Assembly: GCA_963820955.1 (NCBI GenBank)
Contig: CAWGCA010000003.1
Location: forward strand, 62,001 to 126,000
Origin: CAWGCA01 sp963820955
Lineage (GTDB): Bacteria; Pseudomonadota; Gammaproteobacteria; Chromatiales; Chromatiaceae
Direction: 5' to 3'
DNA: 64,000 nucleotides
This document shows, piece after piece, positions 46,327-54,784 of the stretch. Each line of letters starts with the position of its first letter. Positions within the stretch are counted from its first letter, which is position 1. The notes under the pieces are model-generated. The model made no database searches. It had not been told where the DNA came from and saw only the letters and a program-made list of their open reading frames with translations. A program made the position numbers and the translations under genes.

Positions 46327-47307
46327 GTGTTAACGCCAAACCGCCGCCTTAGCATTGCCCCCATGCTGGATTGGACGGATCGCTATTTTCGCTACTTTGT
46401 CCGTTTAATTACCCGGCATACCCTGCTCTATACAGAGATGGTAACCACCGCCGCCCTCCTGCACCGAGATCCGGATCGATTTCTGCAGTTCGATCCACAT
46501 GAACACCCCGTCGCCCTGCAACTCGGTGGCAGCAACCCGGAAGACTTGGCGAGGTGCAGCCACCTGGGCGAAAAATGGGGTTATGACGAAATCAACCTCA
46601 ATCTAGGCTGCCCTTCGGACCGGGTACAGTCTGGTCGTTTCGGCGCCTGCCTGATGGCAGAACCTGAACTGGTTGCAGATGGTGTGAAGGCCATGATGGA
46701 TGCGGTAACCATACCGGTCACGGTAAAACATCGTACTGGAATCGATGACATGGACAGCTACCAGCAACTGTGTGACTTTGTTGGCATCCTGTCCGGGGCC
46801 GGTTGCCGGACCTTCATCGTCCACGCCCGCCAGGCATGGCTGCAAGGGCTGAGCCCCCAGGAGAACCGAGAGATTCCGCCACTCCGCTATGATCGCGTCT
46901 ACAGATTGAAAAAGGATTTTCCCGATAGGGAGATTGTGATCAATGGAGGAATAAAAAGCCTGGCGAAGTGTAACCACCACCTGGGGATGGTCGACGGGGT
47001 CATGATCGGGCGGGAGGCCTATCGCAACCCCTGGATTCTGGCGGAGGCTGACCGCCTGCTGTTTGGTGACCCCCACCCCCTTCCCACTCGACACGAGATC
47101 GTTGCTCAATTTATTCCATTCGTGGAGGAGGAACTGGCCAGAGGAGTGCCGCTGATTCGCATAGCACGGCATACCCTGGGCCTGTTCCGCGGTCAGCCCG
47201 GGGCCCGCAGCTGGCGACGCCATCTGAGTGAGAATGCGGGTAGCAAAGGTGCTGACGGCTCTGTCCTCGCAATTGCAGCGGACAACGTCTACCGGGAGCA
47301 CCCGTGA
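46327..47307 (+). CDS. dusA: tRNA-dihydrouridine synthase A
   Basis: FMN enzyme reducing uridine 20/20a in tRNA D-loops. Motifs: LSIAPMLDWTDRYFRYF at the N-terminus, the catalytic Cys in LNLGCPSDRVQSGRFGACLM, and the FMN phosphate-binding NGGIKSL and VMIGREAYRNPW. Start is uncertain: I take GTG 46327 (326 residues, GGATTGGAT upstream); TTG 46318 or TTG 46255 are alternatives in the same frame. The three starts differ by at most 24 residues. Confidence 0.9.
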   Translation: MLTPNRRLSIAPMLDWTDRYFRYFVRLITRHTLLYTEMVTTAALLHRDPDRFLQFDPHEHPVALQLGGSNPEDLARCSHLGEKWGYDEINLNLGCPSDRVQSGRFGACLMAEPELVADGVKAMMDAVTIPVTVKHRTGIDDMDSYQQLCDFVGILSGAGCRTFIVHARQAWLQGLSPQENREIPPLRYDRVYRLKKDFPDREIVINGGIKSLAKCNHHLGMVDGVMIGREAYRNPWILAEADRLLFGDPHPLPTRHEIVAQFIPFVEEELARGVPLIRIARHTLGLFRGQPGARSWRRHLSENAGSKGADGSVLAIAADNVYREHP

Positions 47308-47448
47308 CAGCAGCGATAGTCACATGCCGATCCATAGATTTTTTTTATTATTAAATCAACATGGATTGAACAATACTTTAATGTGACCCAATTCACGTTT
47401 TTTGCGGGTCGAAGGAAAATTATAAAGAGTGGTCCTAAGGAGGGAATC

Positions 47449-47553
47449 ATGTCGGTACTCACCCGAAAGAAAATCACCCAGTATCTGATTGTGCTGGGTC
47501 TGGCGTTGGCAAACGTCGCCTATCTGCTCTATTCACCCCTGTTTCCAGCGTAG
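47449..47553 (+). CDS. 34-residue single-pass membrane peptide A
   Basis: A tiny gene with an excellent ribosome site (CTAAGGAGG) before the ATG. The peptide has a short basic lead (RKK), one TM helix and the C-terminal motif SPLFP. It is a paralogue of the peptide at 47719-47823: equal length, 20 of 34 residues identical, including KK.TQ, AN.AYL and SPLFP. Duplication with protein-level conservation argues strongly that both are real. Function unknown. Confidence 0.72.
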   Translation: MSVLTRKKITQYLIVLGLALANVAYLLYSPLFPA

Positions 47554-47622
47554 ACGGTGACCGGGGCAGGGTATCTTCACCTAATAAAAACTGCTTAGGA
47601 ATATTCCTACACACTTTTACGC

Positions 47623-47656
47623 GAATCACCCCTGTTAAAGAGGGCAGGGGTGATTC
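47623..47656. repeat. 12-bp perfect inverted repeat between the two peptide genes
   Basis: GAATCACCCCTG and CAGGGGTGATTC surround a 10-base centre. No T-tract follows, so a regulatory hairpin or operator is as likely as a terminator. Confidence 0.6.
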
Positions 47657-47718
47657 ATACTCATCCTCCGAAAGTGTGAAACAGTTCTCGCTTTTGTAAC
47701 TTGTCAGGAGACAGGATC

Positions 47719-47823
47719 GTGTCCACGGAAACCAAGAAAAAAGTCACCCAGATTCTCATTATCGCTGCCCTGTTTGTTGCCAATGCGGCCTATTTGACGC
47801 TTTCCCCCCTGTTTCCCACCTGA
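47719..47823 (+). CDS. 34-residue single-pass membrane peptide B
   Basis: Second copy of the small peptide family, starting at GTG 47719 with CAGGAGACAGG upstream. It has a basic lead (KKK), one TM helix rich in Ala/Ile and the SPLFP motif before the end. Separate ribosome sites and an intervening hairpin suggest separate control of the two copies. No known family recalled. Confidence 0.72.
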   Translation: MSTETKKKVTQILIIAALFVANAAYLTLSPLFPT

Positions 47824-47895
47824 GCGGTTCTTCCAGCTGATAAGGCTGTTTCCTGCGACCCGGACTCCGTTTTATCCTCGCGTTTTAAGTTAAGA

Positions 47896-49467
47896 TCAAT
47901 CTGACCGACAGATCAGTCTCCGTTTCACTTCCGCAACCTCCAACGGTTGTTCCGGCCTGATCTCCAGCACCTGACTCTGCTCATCAACCCCGATAGGCTC
48001 TGCTCCTTTGAGCTGAACATCAAGGACGGCAAGACCGGCCTCGGATACCCCCTCCCCTTGCGTTACCCTGCGTTCGATTCGATGGCGCAACTCGGCTTCC
48101 GGAACAACGAAATGCAAAATGAGAAAGGGTACCCCGTGCTGTGCAGCAAGCTCCCGGAACCATCGGCGCTGGCCCAGTTTCAACAGGGTGGCGTCTACGA
48201 TAACGACAAAACCGGCCTGCAGGAGGCGTCCGGATAATTCGAGCAGCCGTTGGTAGGTCTTCTCGGTAAAATCCGCGCTGTAAATACCATTGCCCAGCGC
48301 TGACCCGGAATCCGCCCTTGGAGCGAGCCCGGCCAGGCGTTTACGCTCAATGTCGGAACGTAACCTGATTGCCGGAATATTCATCAACAGGTCGGCGGTA
48401 ACAGTACTTTTTCCGGAACCCGACAGACCATGGGTAATAATCAACGCCGGCGAATTGGGGCGTGTATATCCCGACGCCCGCCGCAGATAGGCGTCGAACT
48501 CGGCCTGGAGTTCTAGCCGCTGTTGCTCCAGCAGGTCTGGCTGAGTCAGTCGAATTGCCGCCACCTTGGCCCGAACCATGGCACGGTAGACCTGATAAAA
48601 TCGAAGCAGGCACATACCATCGAAGTCACCGCAGGCCTCGAGATACCGGTTGAGCAGTCGCTGCGCCAGTTCCGGTCGGCCGTTTTCTTCAAGATCCATG
48701 AGTAGGAAGGCCAGTTCGCTCATAGTATCTATCCAGCGTAGATCCGGATTGAACTCTATGCCGTCAAAAATGATCGGTTTGCCATCTTCCAGGGCAATAT
48801 TGCCCAGGTGAAGGTCACCATGGCACTCTCGGACGAATCCCTTCTTCTTGCGTTGGAGCAGTACGTCCTCCAACTCACCAAAACGCGCCACTGTCCAGGA
48901 CTGCAGCCGCGCCAGCTGCTCCCTCTCCTGGGTCCCCTCGATCAAGGCCCGGATCTGATCGAAATTCTGCTGCATGGGGAAAAGCACCTTCTGCGGCTCA
49001 CCAAACGACTGACTCTCGGTTGCCCGTGCGATTCCTGCATGAAACTGGGCCAGAACCAAGGCCAGATTATCGATCAACCCGCTGTCCAGGGTGTCCAGTT
49101 GATTCGATAACAGCCCGGACTGGGAAAAACGCCTCATCCTGACCGCGTAATCGATAGTCTCTCCCTGACCTTCCAGGGAAGGATTGTCCAGACTACCGGT
49201 AACAGGCACCACACCAAGATAGATGGATGGCGCCAACCGACCGTTCAACCGCACCTCCTCCTGGCAGCAGAAATACCTCCTCTCCAGGGTCGAAAAATCG
49301 AGAAATCCCAGGTCGATAGGTTTTTTAATTTTGTAGGCATAGTCCCCGGCCAGCAGTACCGTGGATATGTGTGTCTCGATCCGGACGACTTCTCCGGCGA
49401 CATCACCGGCCAAAGCGCGTTGCAAGTTATCCAGTAATCTATTGTGCCAAATCCGATTATCCGCCAT
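47896..49467 (-). CDS. Two-domain protein: aminoglycoside-phosphotransferase-like plus P-loop kinase
   Basis: A 523-residue cytoplasmic protein. The N-terminal part (about 1-330) resembles the APH/choline-kinase fold, with CHGDLHLGNIAL (catalytic loop HGDLHLGN) and IIFDGIEFNPDLR (metal Asp). The C-terminal part (about 340-523) is a P-loop kinase with Walker A HGLSGSGKSTVTADLL and a following Arg/Asp-rich lid. This pair occurs in the COG2187-COG0645 family, whose substrate is unknown. Divergent from DUF2892. Confidence 0.85.
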   Translation of the reverse strand: MADNRIWHNRLLDNLQRALAGDVAGEVVRIETHISTVLLAGDYAYKIKKPIDLGFLDFSTLERRYFCCQEEVRLNGRLAPSIYLGVVPVTGSLDNPSLEGQGETIDYAVRMRRFSQSGLLSNQLDTLDSGLIDNLALVLAQFHAGIARATESQSFGEPQKVLFPMQQNFDQIRALIEGTQEREQLARLQSWTVARFGELEDVLLQRKKKGFVRECHGDLHLGNIALEDGKPIIFDGIEFNPDLRWIDTMSELAFLLMDLEENGRPELAQRLLNRYLEACGDFDGMCLLRFYQVYRAMVRAKVAAIRLTQPDLLEQQRLELQAEFDAYLRRASGYTRPNSPALIITHGLSGSGKSTVTADLLMNIPAIRLRSDIERKRLAGLAPRADSGSALGNGIYSADFTEKTYQRLLELSGRLLQAGFVVIVDATLLKLGQRRWFRELAAQHGVPFLILHFVVPEAELRHRIERRVTQGEGVSEAGLAVLDVQLKGAEPIGVDEQSQVLEIRPEQPLEVAEVKRRLICRSD

Positions 49468-49543
49468 GAAACCCTCGTGCCAGTCTCGCAGTTCCTGTCA
49501 CCATCGCACCGAGCAATGACTGGAGCGGACCGCAAATCAACCC

Positions 49544-49672
49544 TAAGGTCACCTCGATATATTCAAGGGCCCGTGTGCTGCAGGGACGCACCTCTCTTCC
49601 CTGCACCAATGCGCATAAAATTCGATCGGCAAATTGTAAAATTCCATAGAAGCGACTTTACGCAGTGCCCTG
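49544..49672 (+). mobile_element. Decayed third copy of the MITE-like element
   Basis: The order of blocks matches copy 2 (same strand as read at 15686-15844): AAGGTCACCTCGA, then GGGCCCGTGTGCTGCAGGGA, GCGCATAAAA, TTCGATCGG and CCATAGAAG. Similarity is patchy, with internal deletions and lost palindromes. Confidence 0.5.
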
Positions 49673-49802
49673 AAGATATCCTTAATCCAAACAAGGTTGA
49701 AAGATAATAAGAGCATGCTAATATTCTACTCTTTTTCCTTGTCCGCCGCCCGGATTTCAATCCGCGGCAGTCATCCCACAGAAACTCAGCGAGGTAACTC
49801 TC

Positions 49803-50018
49803 ATGTCCGTGGAACGCATCGTTCTCGCCTTCGCCGGCTTTATGATTCTTCTGACTCTGGGCCTCGGCGTCGCCGGCAGCCCTATCTTCCACCACAGCTA
49901 CTGGCTCTGGTTCACCGCCTTTGTTGGCGCCAACCTGTTGCAGTCGGCGTTCACCGGCTTCTGCCCCCTGGCTATCATCCTGAAAAAGCTCGGCAGAAAA
50001 CCGGGACACGCCTTTTAG
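49803..50018 (+). CDS. DUF2892 family membrane protein
   Basis: A 71-residue protein with two hydrophobic helices and the FTGFCPLAIILKKLG motif of the YgaP-membrane-domain/DUF2892 family, found alone or next to rhodanese. GAGGTAACTCTC precedes the ATG. A terminator follows. Function unknown, often linked to sulfur metabolism. Confidence 0.88.
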   Translation: MSVERIVLAFAGFMILLTLGLGVAGSPIFHHSYWLWFTAFVGANLLQSAFTGFCPLAIILKKLGRKPGHAF

Positions 50019-50036
50019 ATCGCATTCGTTTCCAGT

Positions 50037-50064
50037 AAAAGGGCGTCACACGACGCCCTTTTTT
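50037..50064. terminator. Bidirectional Rho-independent terminator
   Basis: AAAAGGGCGTC-ACAC-GACGCCCTTTTTT lies between the converging DUF2892 and rimO genes. The A-run and T-run on both sides allow it to serve both directions. Confidence 0.9.
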
Positions 50065-50066
50065 AT

Positions 50067-51392
50067 TTAGTCTACGACATCTACCGGTTCAGCCAACAGA
50101 TCGTGCTCGCCCGCAGCGGTAACAGAAACCTCAATCAAATCCCCGGGATCCAGATCCCACCCGCCTTCGACAATGACCGCACCATCGATCTCGGGGGCAT
50201 CTCCGGCACTGCGCGCCACTACCCGCTCTGAGGTCACCTCGTCCACCAGAACCACCATTTTACGTCCCACTTTCGCGGCAAGCCGTAACGCACTGATCTG
50301 GGCCTGCACTTCCATGAACCGTCCCAACCGTTCCTGCTTTATCTCCTCCGGCACCGGCTCGGCCAGGCGGTTGGCTTCCGCCCCGGCAACCGGCGAATAA
50401 GCGAAACAACCCACCCGGTCCAGTTGAGCCTCTCTCAAAAAATCCAGCAACTCCTGAAATTGGGCCTCGGTCTCACCCGGAAAACCCACGATGAAGGTGC
50501 TGCGCAGAACAAGCTCCGGACAGCTTTGCCGCCAGCCAGCGATCCGATCGAGCACCTTTTCGGTTACCGCCGGCCGCCGCATGGCACGCAACACCGGCTC
50601 ACTGCCGTGTTGCAGGGGCATATCCAGGTAGGGCAGAATCCGGCCATCCACCATCAGAGGGATCAATTCGTCAACGCTGGGGTAAGGGTAGACATAGAGC
50701 AGGCGCACCCAGCACCCTAACGATCCAAGGGCCTCCGCCAGTGTCGACAGGCGGCTTTTAAGGGGACGCCCCCCCCAGAAGTCCGGGCGGTATTTCAGGT
50801 CCAGGCCATAGGCACTGGTATCCTGGGATACGATCAGCAACTCTTTCACTCCAGCGTTGACCAGGTTCTCCGCCTCTCGCATCACTTCCCCTGCGGGACG
50901 GCTCACCAGATCACCACGCAGGCTGGGAATGATGCAGAAGGTGCAACGATGATTGCACCCTTCCGAGATCTTCAGGTATGCGTAGTGACGCGGCGTCAGC
51001 CTAACCCCCTGGGGTGGCACCAGGCTGGTGAAGGGGTCGTGGGGTGGCGCAGCAAACCGATGAACCTGCGACATCACCTGTTCATAGGCATGGGGACCGG
51101 TCACCGCCAGGACACCGGGATGCACCTTGCGCACCTCCGATTCGCGAACGCCAAGGCAACCAGTCACAATCACCCGACCGTTCTCTTCCAGCGCCTCGCC
51201 AATCGCCTCCAGCGACTCCGCAACAGCGGCATCAATAAACCCGCAGGTATTCACGATAACCAGATCCGCCCCTTGGTATGAAGGCGAGATAGCGTACCCT
51301 TCCGCCCTCAGTTGGGTAAGAATCCGCTCAGAATCCACCAGGTTTTTTGGACAGCCTAGACTGACAAAACCAATTCTCGGGAGAGATGTCAC
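50067..51392 (-). CDS. rimO: Ribosomal protein uS12 methylthiotransferase RimO
   Basis: Radical-SAM enzyme that methylthiolates Asp in ribosomal protein S12. The 441-residue protein has the UPF0004 N-terminal domain with three Cys (LGCPKNLVDSERIL, NTCGFID, TGCLGVRES), the radical-SAM motif CNHRCTFC and a C-terminal TRAM domain. It is downstream of a 117-residue unknown gene on the same strand (24-base gap). Confidence 0.97.
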   Translation of the reverse strand: MTSLPRIGFVSLGCPKNLVDSERILTQLRAEGYAISPSYQGADLVIVNTCGFIDAAVAESLEAIGEALEENGRVIVTGCLGVRESEVRKVHPGVLAVTGPHAYEQVMSQVHRFAAPPHDPFTSLVPPQGVRLTPRHYAYLKISEGCNHRCTFCIIPSLRGDLVSRPAGEVMREAENLVNAGVKELLIVSQDTSAYGLDLKYRPDFWGGRPLKSRLSTLAEALGSLGCWVRLLYVYPYPSVDELIPLMVDGRILPYLDMPLQHGSEPVLRAMRRPAVTEKVLDRIAGWRQSCPELVLRSTFIVGFPGETEAQFQELLDFLREAQLDRVGCFAYSPVAGAEANRLAEPVPEEIKQERLGRFMEVQAQISALRLAAKVGRKMVVLVDEVTSERVVARSAGDAPEIDGAVIVEGGWDLDPGDLIEVSVTAAGEHDLLAEPVDVVD

Positions 51393-51416
51393 CCCGGTAG
51401 AGTCTCCACCACTGAA

Positions 51417-51770
51417 TCAGGGGGTTTTGGAGGCTGTCGACGAGAGTAAATCCGTCAGCGCCACTGCCTGCTCAGTCTGACGTATCTGGACCGTCATGTT
51501 ATCCTCTAACGCCAATTCTCCGGACTCAACGTGTGGCAGCAGTTGCTCGGCGACCTGCTGCACAATCAGCATGCCGGCCCTGTTTCGGTCATTTTCACTG
51601 GAAATCGACCCAATTCCCTGCTCCAGAGTAACCAGATACTCTCGAAACTGTTGTCCCCGTTCCGGCAGACCCAGGCTCTGGAAATCCGGCTGAAACCCGA
51701 TCACAAGAATCTTTCCCTGACCATCTGCCGGCTCAGCGATGGAAATCTTCAGTGGGCCTTCAATCAGCAT
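51417..51770 (-). CDS. Conserved-looking small protein, unknown
   Basis: A 117-residue soluble protein with no recognised motif; predicted mixed alpha/beta, acidic. It ends 24 bases before rimO starts and is likely in the same transcript. I find no signal peptide or membrane helix. The ORF is long for random sequence here and antisense ORFs are shorter, which supports it as real. Confidence 0.6.
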   Translation of the reverse strand: MLIEGPLKISIAEPADGQGKILVIGFQPDFQSLGLPERGQQFREYLVTLEQGIGSISSENDRNRAGMLIVQQVAEQLLPHVESGELALEDNMTVQIRQTEQAVALTDLLSSTASKTP

Positions 51771-52202
51771 CTACACACTCTCTGCACGGGTAAAAGGGGC
51801 ATTTTATACCCTGAGATTGGTTAAAAAAAGCAGCCGTTTGTGGTGGAGTTAATCCGCTTCCGGGATCGCAACCACCACACGGCCGGACACTAACTTCCCA
51901 TTTCATCGAGTTCGATTGGTTCTCACATTGACGATCGCTTGAATGGTGACCAAATCCACGGTGGCCATATTGTGAAAATAGTTCCTGTATGAGACGATGA
52001 TCCATGAATCACGGATGCTTCGTACCGGATCTCCGAAGCGCTTGCCATCTCGCTGCAGAGAGAAGTCGGCGGTAGTATGAATGTTGCATACAGGGCAAAG
52101 AGGAAATTCAGCTAAAGTTCGATCCCCGGAAGTGCTGTTTATCGAAGATCTCCGAATCGGAAAAACTCTCGCGTAAACAGCCAGGCAGTATAGGTAATCG
52201 AG

Positions 52203-52343
52203 ATGAGAAATTGTACACTGTGCCGTTTCAGCAAAGTCTGCAACAGCCTCCCTGGCGTCTGCATACTGCTGCAATATGCGGCTGTAGCCGTGTTGCTCGC
52301 TGTGCTAGGCTACCTGTTCATAAGCCAGGAATTTCTTTCCTGA
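52203..52343 (+). CDS. 46-residue four-cysteine membrane peptide
   Basis: A short ORF with four Cys in the first 20 residues (C-x2-C-x5-C-x6-C) and one TM helix (about 22-41, LLQYAAVAVLLAVLGYLFI). The arrangement suggests a small metal- or redox-binding anchor. The ribosome site is weak. It sits in a 967-base stretch (51771-52737) that otherwise holds only a weak ORF. Real but unidentified, moderate confidence. Confidence 0.5.
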   Translation: MRNCTLCRFSKVCNSLPGVCILLQYAAVAVLLAVLGYLFISQEFLS

Positions 52344-52356
52344 TCAAACAGCGCAT

Positions 52357-52545
52357 TCAAGCGACCCAAGCAGTATCGTCGGCTACAGCGCGGGAAGAAG
52401 TAGCGAAGTCCGTCGCCCGCTCCTCGGCTTCTCGTAACATCGCCTCCTTTTCAGCCGCGAAAACGAGCAACGCCTCTTCCATGGTCAATTCCTTGACTTC
52501 GTAGACAGGGAGGCCATCTCTCCAATATTTTTCTCTTAAAAACAT
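52357..52545 (-). CDS. 62-residue hypothetical protein
   Basis: A small acidic, Ala/Glu-rich predicted-helical protein with GAGGTTAATATC before the ATG. No motif is recognised. The ribosome site is the main support, so the call is tentative. Flanking sequence 52560-52620 is AT-rich and may be its promoter. Confidence 0.4.
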   Translation of the reverse strand: MFLREKYWRDGLPVYEVKELTMEEALLVFAAEKEAMLREAEERATDFATSSRAVADDTAWVA

Positions 52546-52737
52546 GATATTAACCTCATGTTTAAAATATATTTTGAAGAAGATAATAGTACTAATTGAA
52601 ATTATTGCAAATTAATTTCTAATTTCCACTGGGTATGTTGAGGATAATAAACGCCTCACTGGCTCATGCTTACCACAAATTAGACCGTACTCCATACTGT
52701 TATACTCACCCTTTTTGCTATAGCACGAGTCAAAACA

Positions 52738-53292
52738 ATGGGATATCGACTATCGAAGATCTATACCCGTACCGGGGACAAAGGCACCACTGGGCTGGGA
52801 GACGGTCGGCGAGTAGATAAAGACTGTGCCAGAATCGAGGCGATCGGCGCAACCGACGAACTCAACAGTCTGATCGGCATGCTGATCGCCCAGGGCGTTC
52901 CAGAAAATATTGCCCGCACGCTGACCCAAGTCCAACATCACCTGTTCGACTTGGGGGGCGAGCTCGCAATACCAGGCCGGCAGGCCCTGGCGAATGAGAC
53001 TATTGACTACTTGGAACAACGGCTAGATCAGCTGAACGGCAACCTTCCGCCATTGAAGGAATTCGTCCTGCCGGGTGGTAACCTGCAGGCCGCCGCTTGT
53101 CACCACGCTCGCACGGTATGCCGCAGGGCAGAACGCCGCCTTCTGAAACTGGCACGACAGGAAGGTGAGCATGTCAGCGATAATGCATTGAAATACCTCA
53201 ACCGTTTGTCCGACCTGCTGTTTGTCATGGCCAGGGTATTGGCGCGGCTGAATGGAGACCAGGAAGTTCTGTGGAGCAGAAAACAACCATGA
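52738..53292 (+). CDS. Cob(I)yrinic acid a,c-diamide adenosyltransferase, PduO type
   Basis: ATP:corrinoid adenosyltransferase making adenosylcobalamin. The 184-residue protein starts with the family N-terminus SKIYTRTGDKGTTGLGDG, has the ATP/cobalamin helices (IEAIGATDELNSLIGM) and CRRAERRLL near residue 130. The stop overlaps fkpB (ATGA). Confidence 0.93.
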   Translation: MGYRLSKIYTRTGDKGTTGLGDGRRVDKDCARIEAIGATDELNSLIGMLIAQGVPENIARTLTQVQHHLFDLGGELAIPGRQALANETIDYLEQRLDQLNGNLPPLKEFVLPGGNLQAAACHHARTVCRRAERRLLKLARQEGEHVSDNALKYLNRLSDLLFVMARVLARLNGDQEVLWSRKQP

Positions 53293-53732
53293 ACGTATCC
53301 TGTCCAATCGCCCCCGGATGCCAGGTGACCCTGCACTTCGCTCTCGCCACGACCGACGGAATCGAGGCAATCTCCACTTTTGAGGGGGAGCCAACCACCC
53401 TGGCTATAGGTGACGGCAGTCTGGTTGAAGGATTGGAACTGGCACTCTATGGACTGAGAATCGGCAATCGGCAGAGCATCACTCTGTCATCTGAGCAGGC
53501 CTTCGGTGCCTGGGACAAGGCGAAGATACACACCCTGCCCCGGGCCGATTTTGCACCCGAGATGAAACTTAAGAAAGGGCTTTTCATCGCCTTCGAAACA
53601 GAAGCGAATGAGGAACTGGGGGGAACAGTGAAAGAGATCGGCGAAACAGAGGTGAAGGTCGATTTCAACCACCCGCTGGCAGGTCGGGAGGTGATCTTCA
53701 GGGTGGAAATTCTGGACGTCAAACCCCTCTGA
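53289..53732 (+). CDS. fkpB: FKBP-type peptidyl-prolyl isomerase, SlyD/FkpB-like
   Basis: A 147-residue FKBP isomerase with the insert-in-flap domain of the SlyD/FkpB group (LVEGLELALYGLRIGN, PRADFAPEMKLKKG). It has no His-rich tail and no signal peptide, so it is cytoplasmic. Its position just before ispH matches fkpB in other gammaproteobacteria. I chose the ATG at 53289; a GTG 18 bases upstream is in frame. Confidence 0.9.
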   Translation: MNVSCPIAPGCQVTLHFALATTDGIEAISTFEGEPTTLAIGDGSLVEGLELALYGLRIGNRQSITLSSEQAFGAWDKAKIHTLPRADFAPEMKLKKGLFIAFETEANEELGGTVKEIGETEVKVDFNHPLAGREVIFRVEILDVKPL

Positions 53733-53769
53733 ACCGAAACATCCAAATCACATACAGTCAAAATAATTT

Positions 53770-54705
53770 ATGGAAATAGTACTCGCAAATCCGCGCGGCT
53801 TCTGTGCCGGCGTTGACCGGGCCATAGAGATCGTGGAACGGGCTCTGGAAGCGTTTGGCGCCCCTATCTATGTCAGACATGAAGTGGTCCACAACCGATT
53901 CGTGGTGGAGAGCCTGCGCAAGCGCGGTGCCGTGTTCGTGGACGAACTGCAGGAGGTACCCGATGGAAGCACCGTCATCTTCAGTGCCCATGGGGTCCCT
54001 CAGGCGGTGCGCGCGGAGTCACAGACAAGGGATCTGAAGGTATTTGACGCCACCTGTCCCCTCGTGACCAAGGTACACCTGGAAGTGGCGCGCCACTGCC
54101 GTACGGGCAATGAGGTGATCCTGATTGGTCACCGGGGGCATCCCGAGGTGGAAGGCACCATGGGCCAGTACCATACCGGCCATTCCGGCGGCGGAATCTA
54201 CCTGGTGGTGACGGCGGATGATGTGGATCAACTGCAGGTAAAAAACCCCGAGAAGCTGGCCTTCGTCACCCAGACAACCCTTTCCATGGACGACACACAC
54301 AAGGTGATCGAGGCCCTCTACCAGCGTTTCCCGAAAATCAAGGGACCAAAGAAGAACGATATCTGCTACGCCACCCAAAATCGGCAGGATGCGGTTAAAC
54401 GACTGGCCTCCCGCTGCGACCTGGTGCTGGTAGTGGGATCCCCCAACAGCTCCAACTCCAACCGACTCAAGGAGATCGCCACCAAACTGGGAACTCCTGC
54501 GTACCTGATCGACGGGGCAAACGACATTCAACGCAACTGGTTGACAGCCGTCAACCGAATCGGCCTCACCGCTGGCGCATCTGCACCGGAAGTCCTGGTC
54601 GAAGAGGTGATTGAACGGCTGAAATCCTGGGGAGCGCAAGGGGTACATGCCTTGCCGGGGCAGGAGGAGAAAGTCACGTTTTCGCTACCCAGATCCCTGC
54701 AATAA
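53770..54705 (+). CDS. ispH: 4-hydroxy-3-methylbut-2-enyl diphosphate reductase IspH
   Basis: [4Fe-4S] enzyme, last step of the MEP isoprenoid pathway. The 311-residue protein carries the three cluster Cys in NPRGFCAGVDRAIEI (Cys12), DATCPLVTKVH and DICYATQNRQ, plus GSPNSSNSNRLKE and TAGASAPE. Follows fkpB by 37 bases. Confidence 0.97.
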   Translation: MEIVLANPRGFCAGVDRAIEIVERALEAFGAPIYVRHEVVHNRFVVESLRKRGAVFVDELQEVPDGSTVIFSAHGVPQAVRAESQTRDLKVFDATCPLVTKVHLEVARHCRTGNEVILIGHRGHPEVEGTMGQYHTGHSGGGIYLVVTADDVDQLQVKNPEKLAFVTQTTLSMDDTHKVIEALYQRFPKIKGPKKNDICYATQNRQDAVKRLASRCDLVLVVGSPNSSNSNRLKEIATKLGTPAYLIDGANDIQRNWLTAVNRIGLTAGASAPEVLVEEVIERLKSWGAQGVHALPGQEEKVTFSLPRSLQ

Positions 54706-54784
54706 CGGCCACTCATCCAGCTATCTAGGGCGCTCATCTGAAACCAGACCCGGCAGGGAAATAGTTCTGCTATAAGAGAAACCC

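Noticed and set aside
51903..52274. Minus-strand ORF of 123 codons
   Set aside because: It starts with TTG without a ribosome site, shows no family motif and overlaps the four-cysteine peptide on the other strand.
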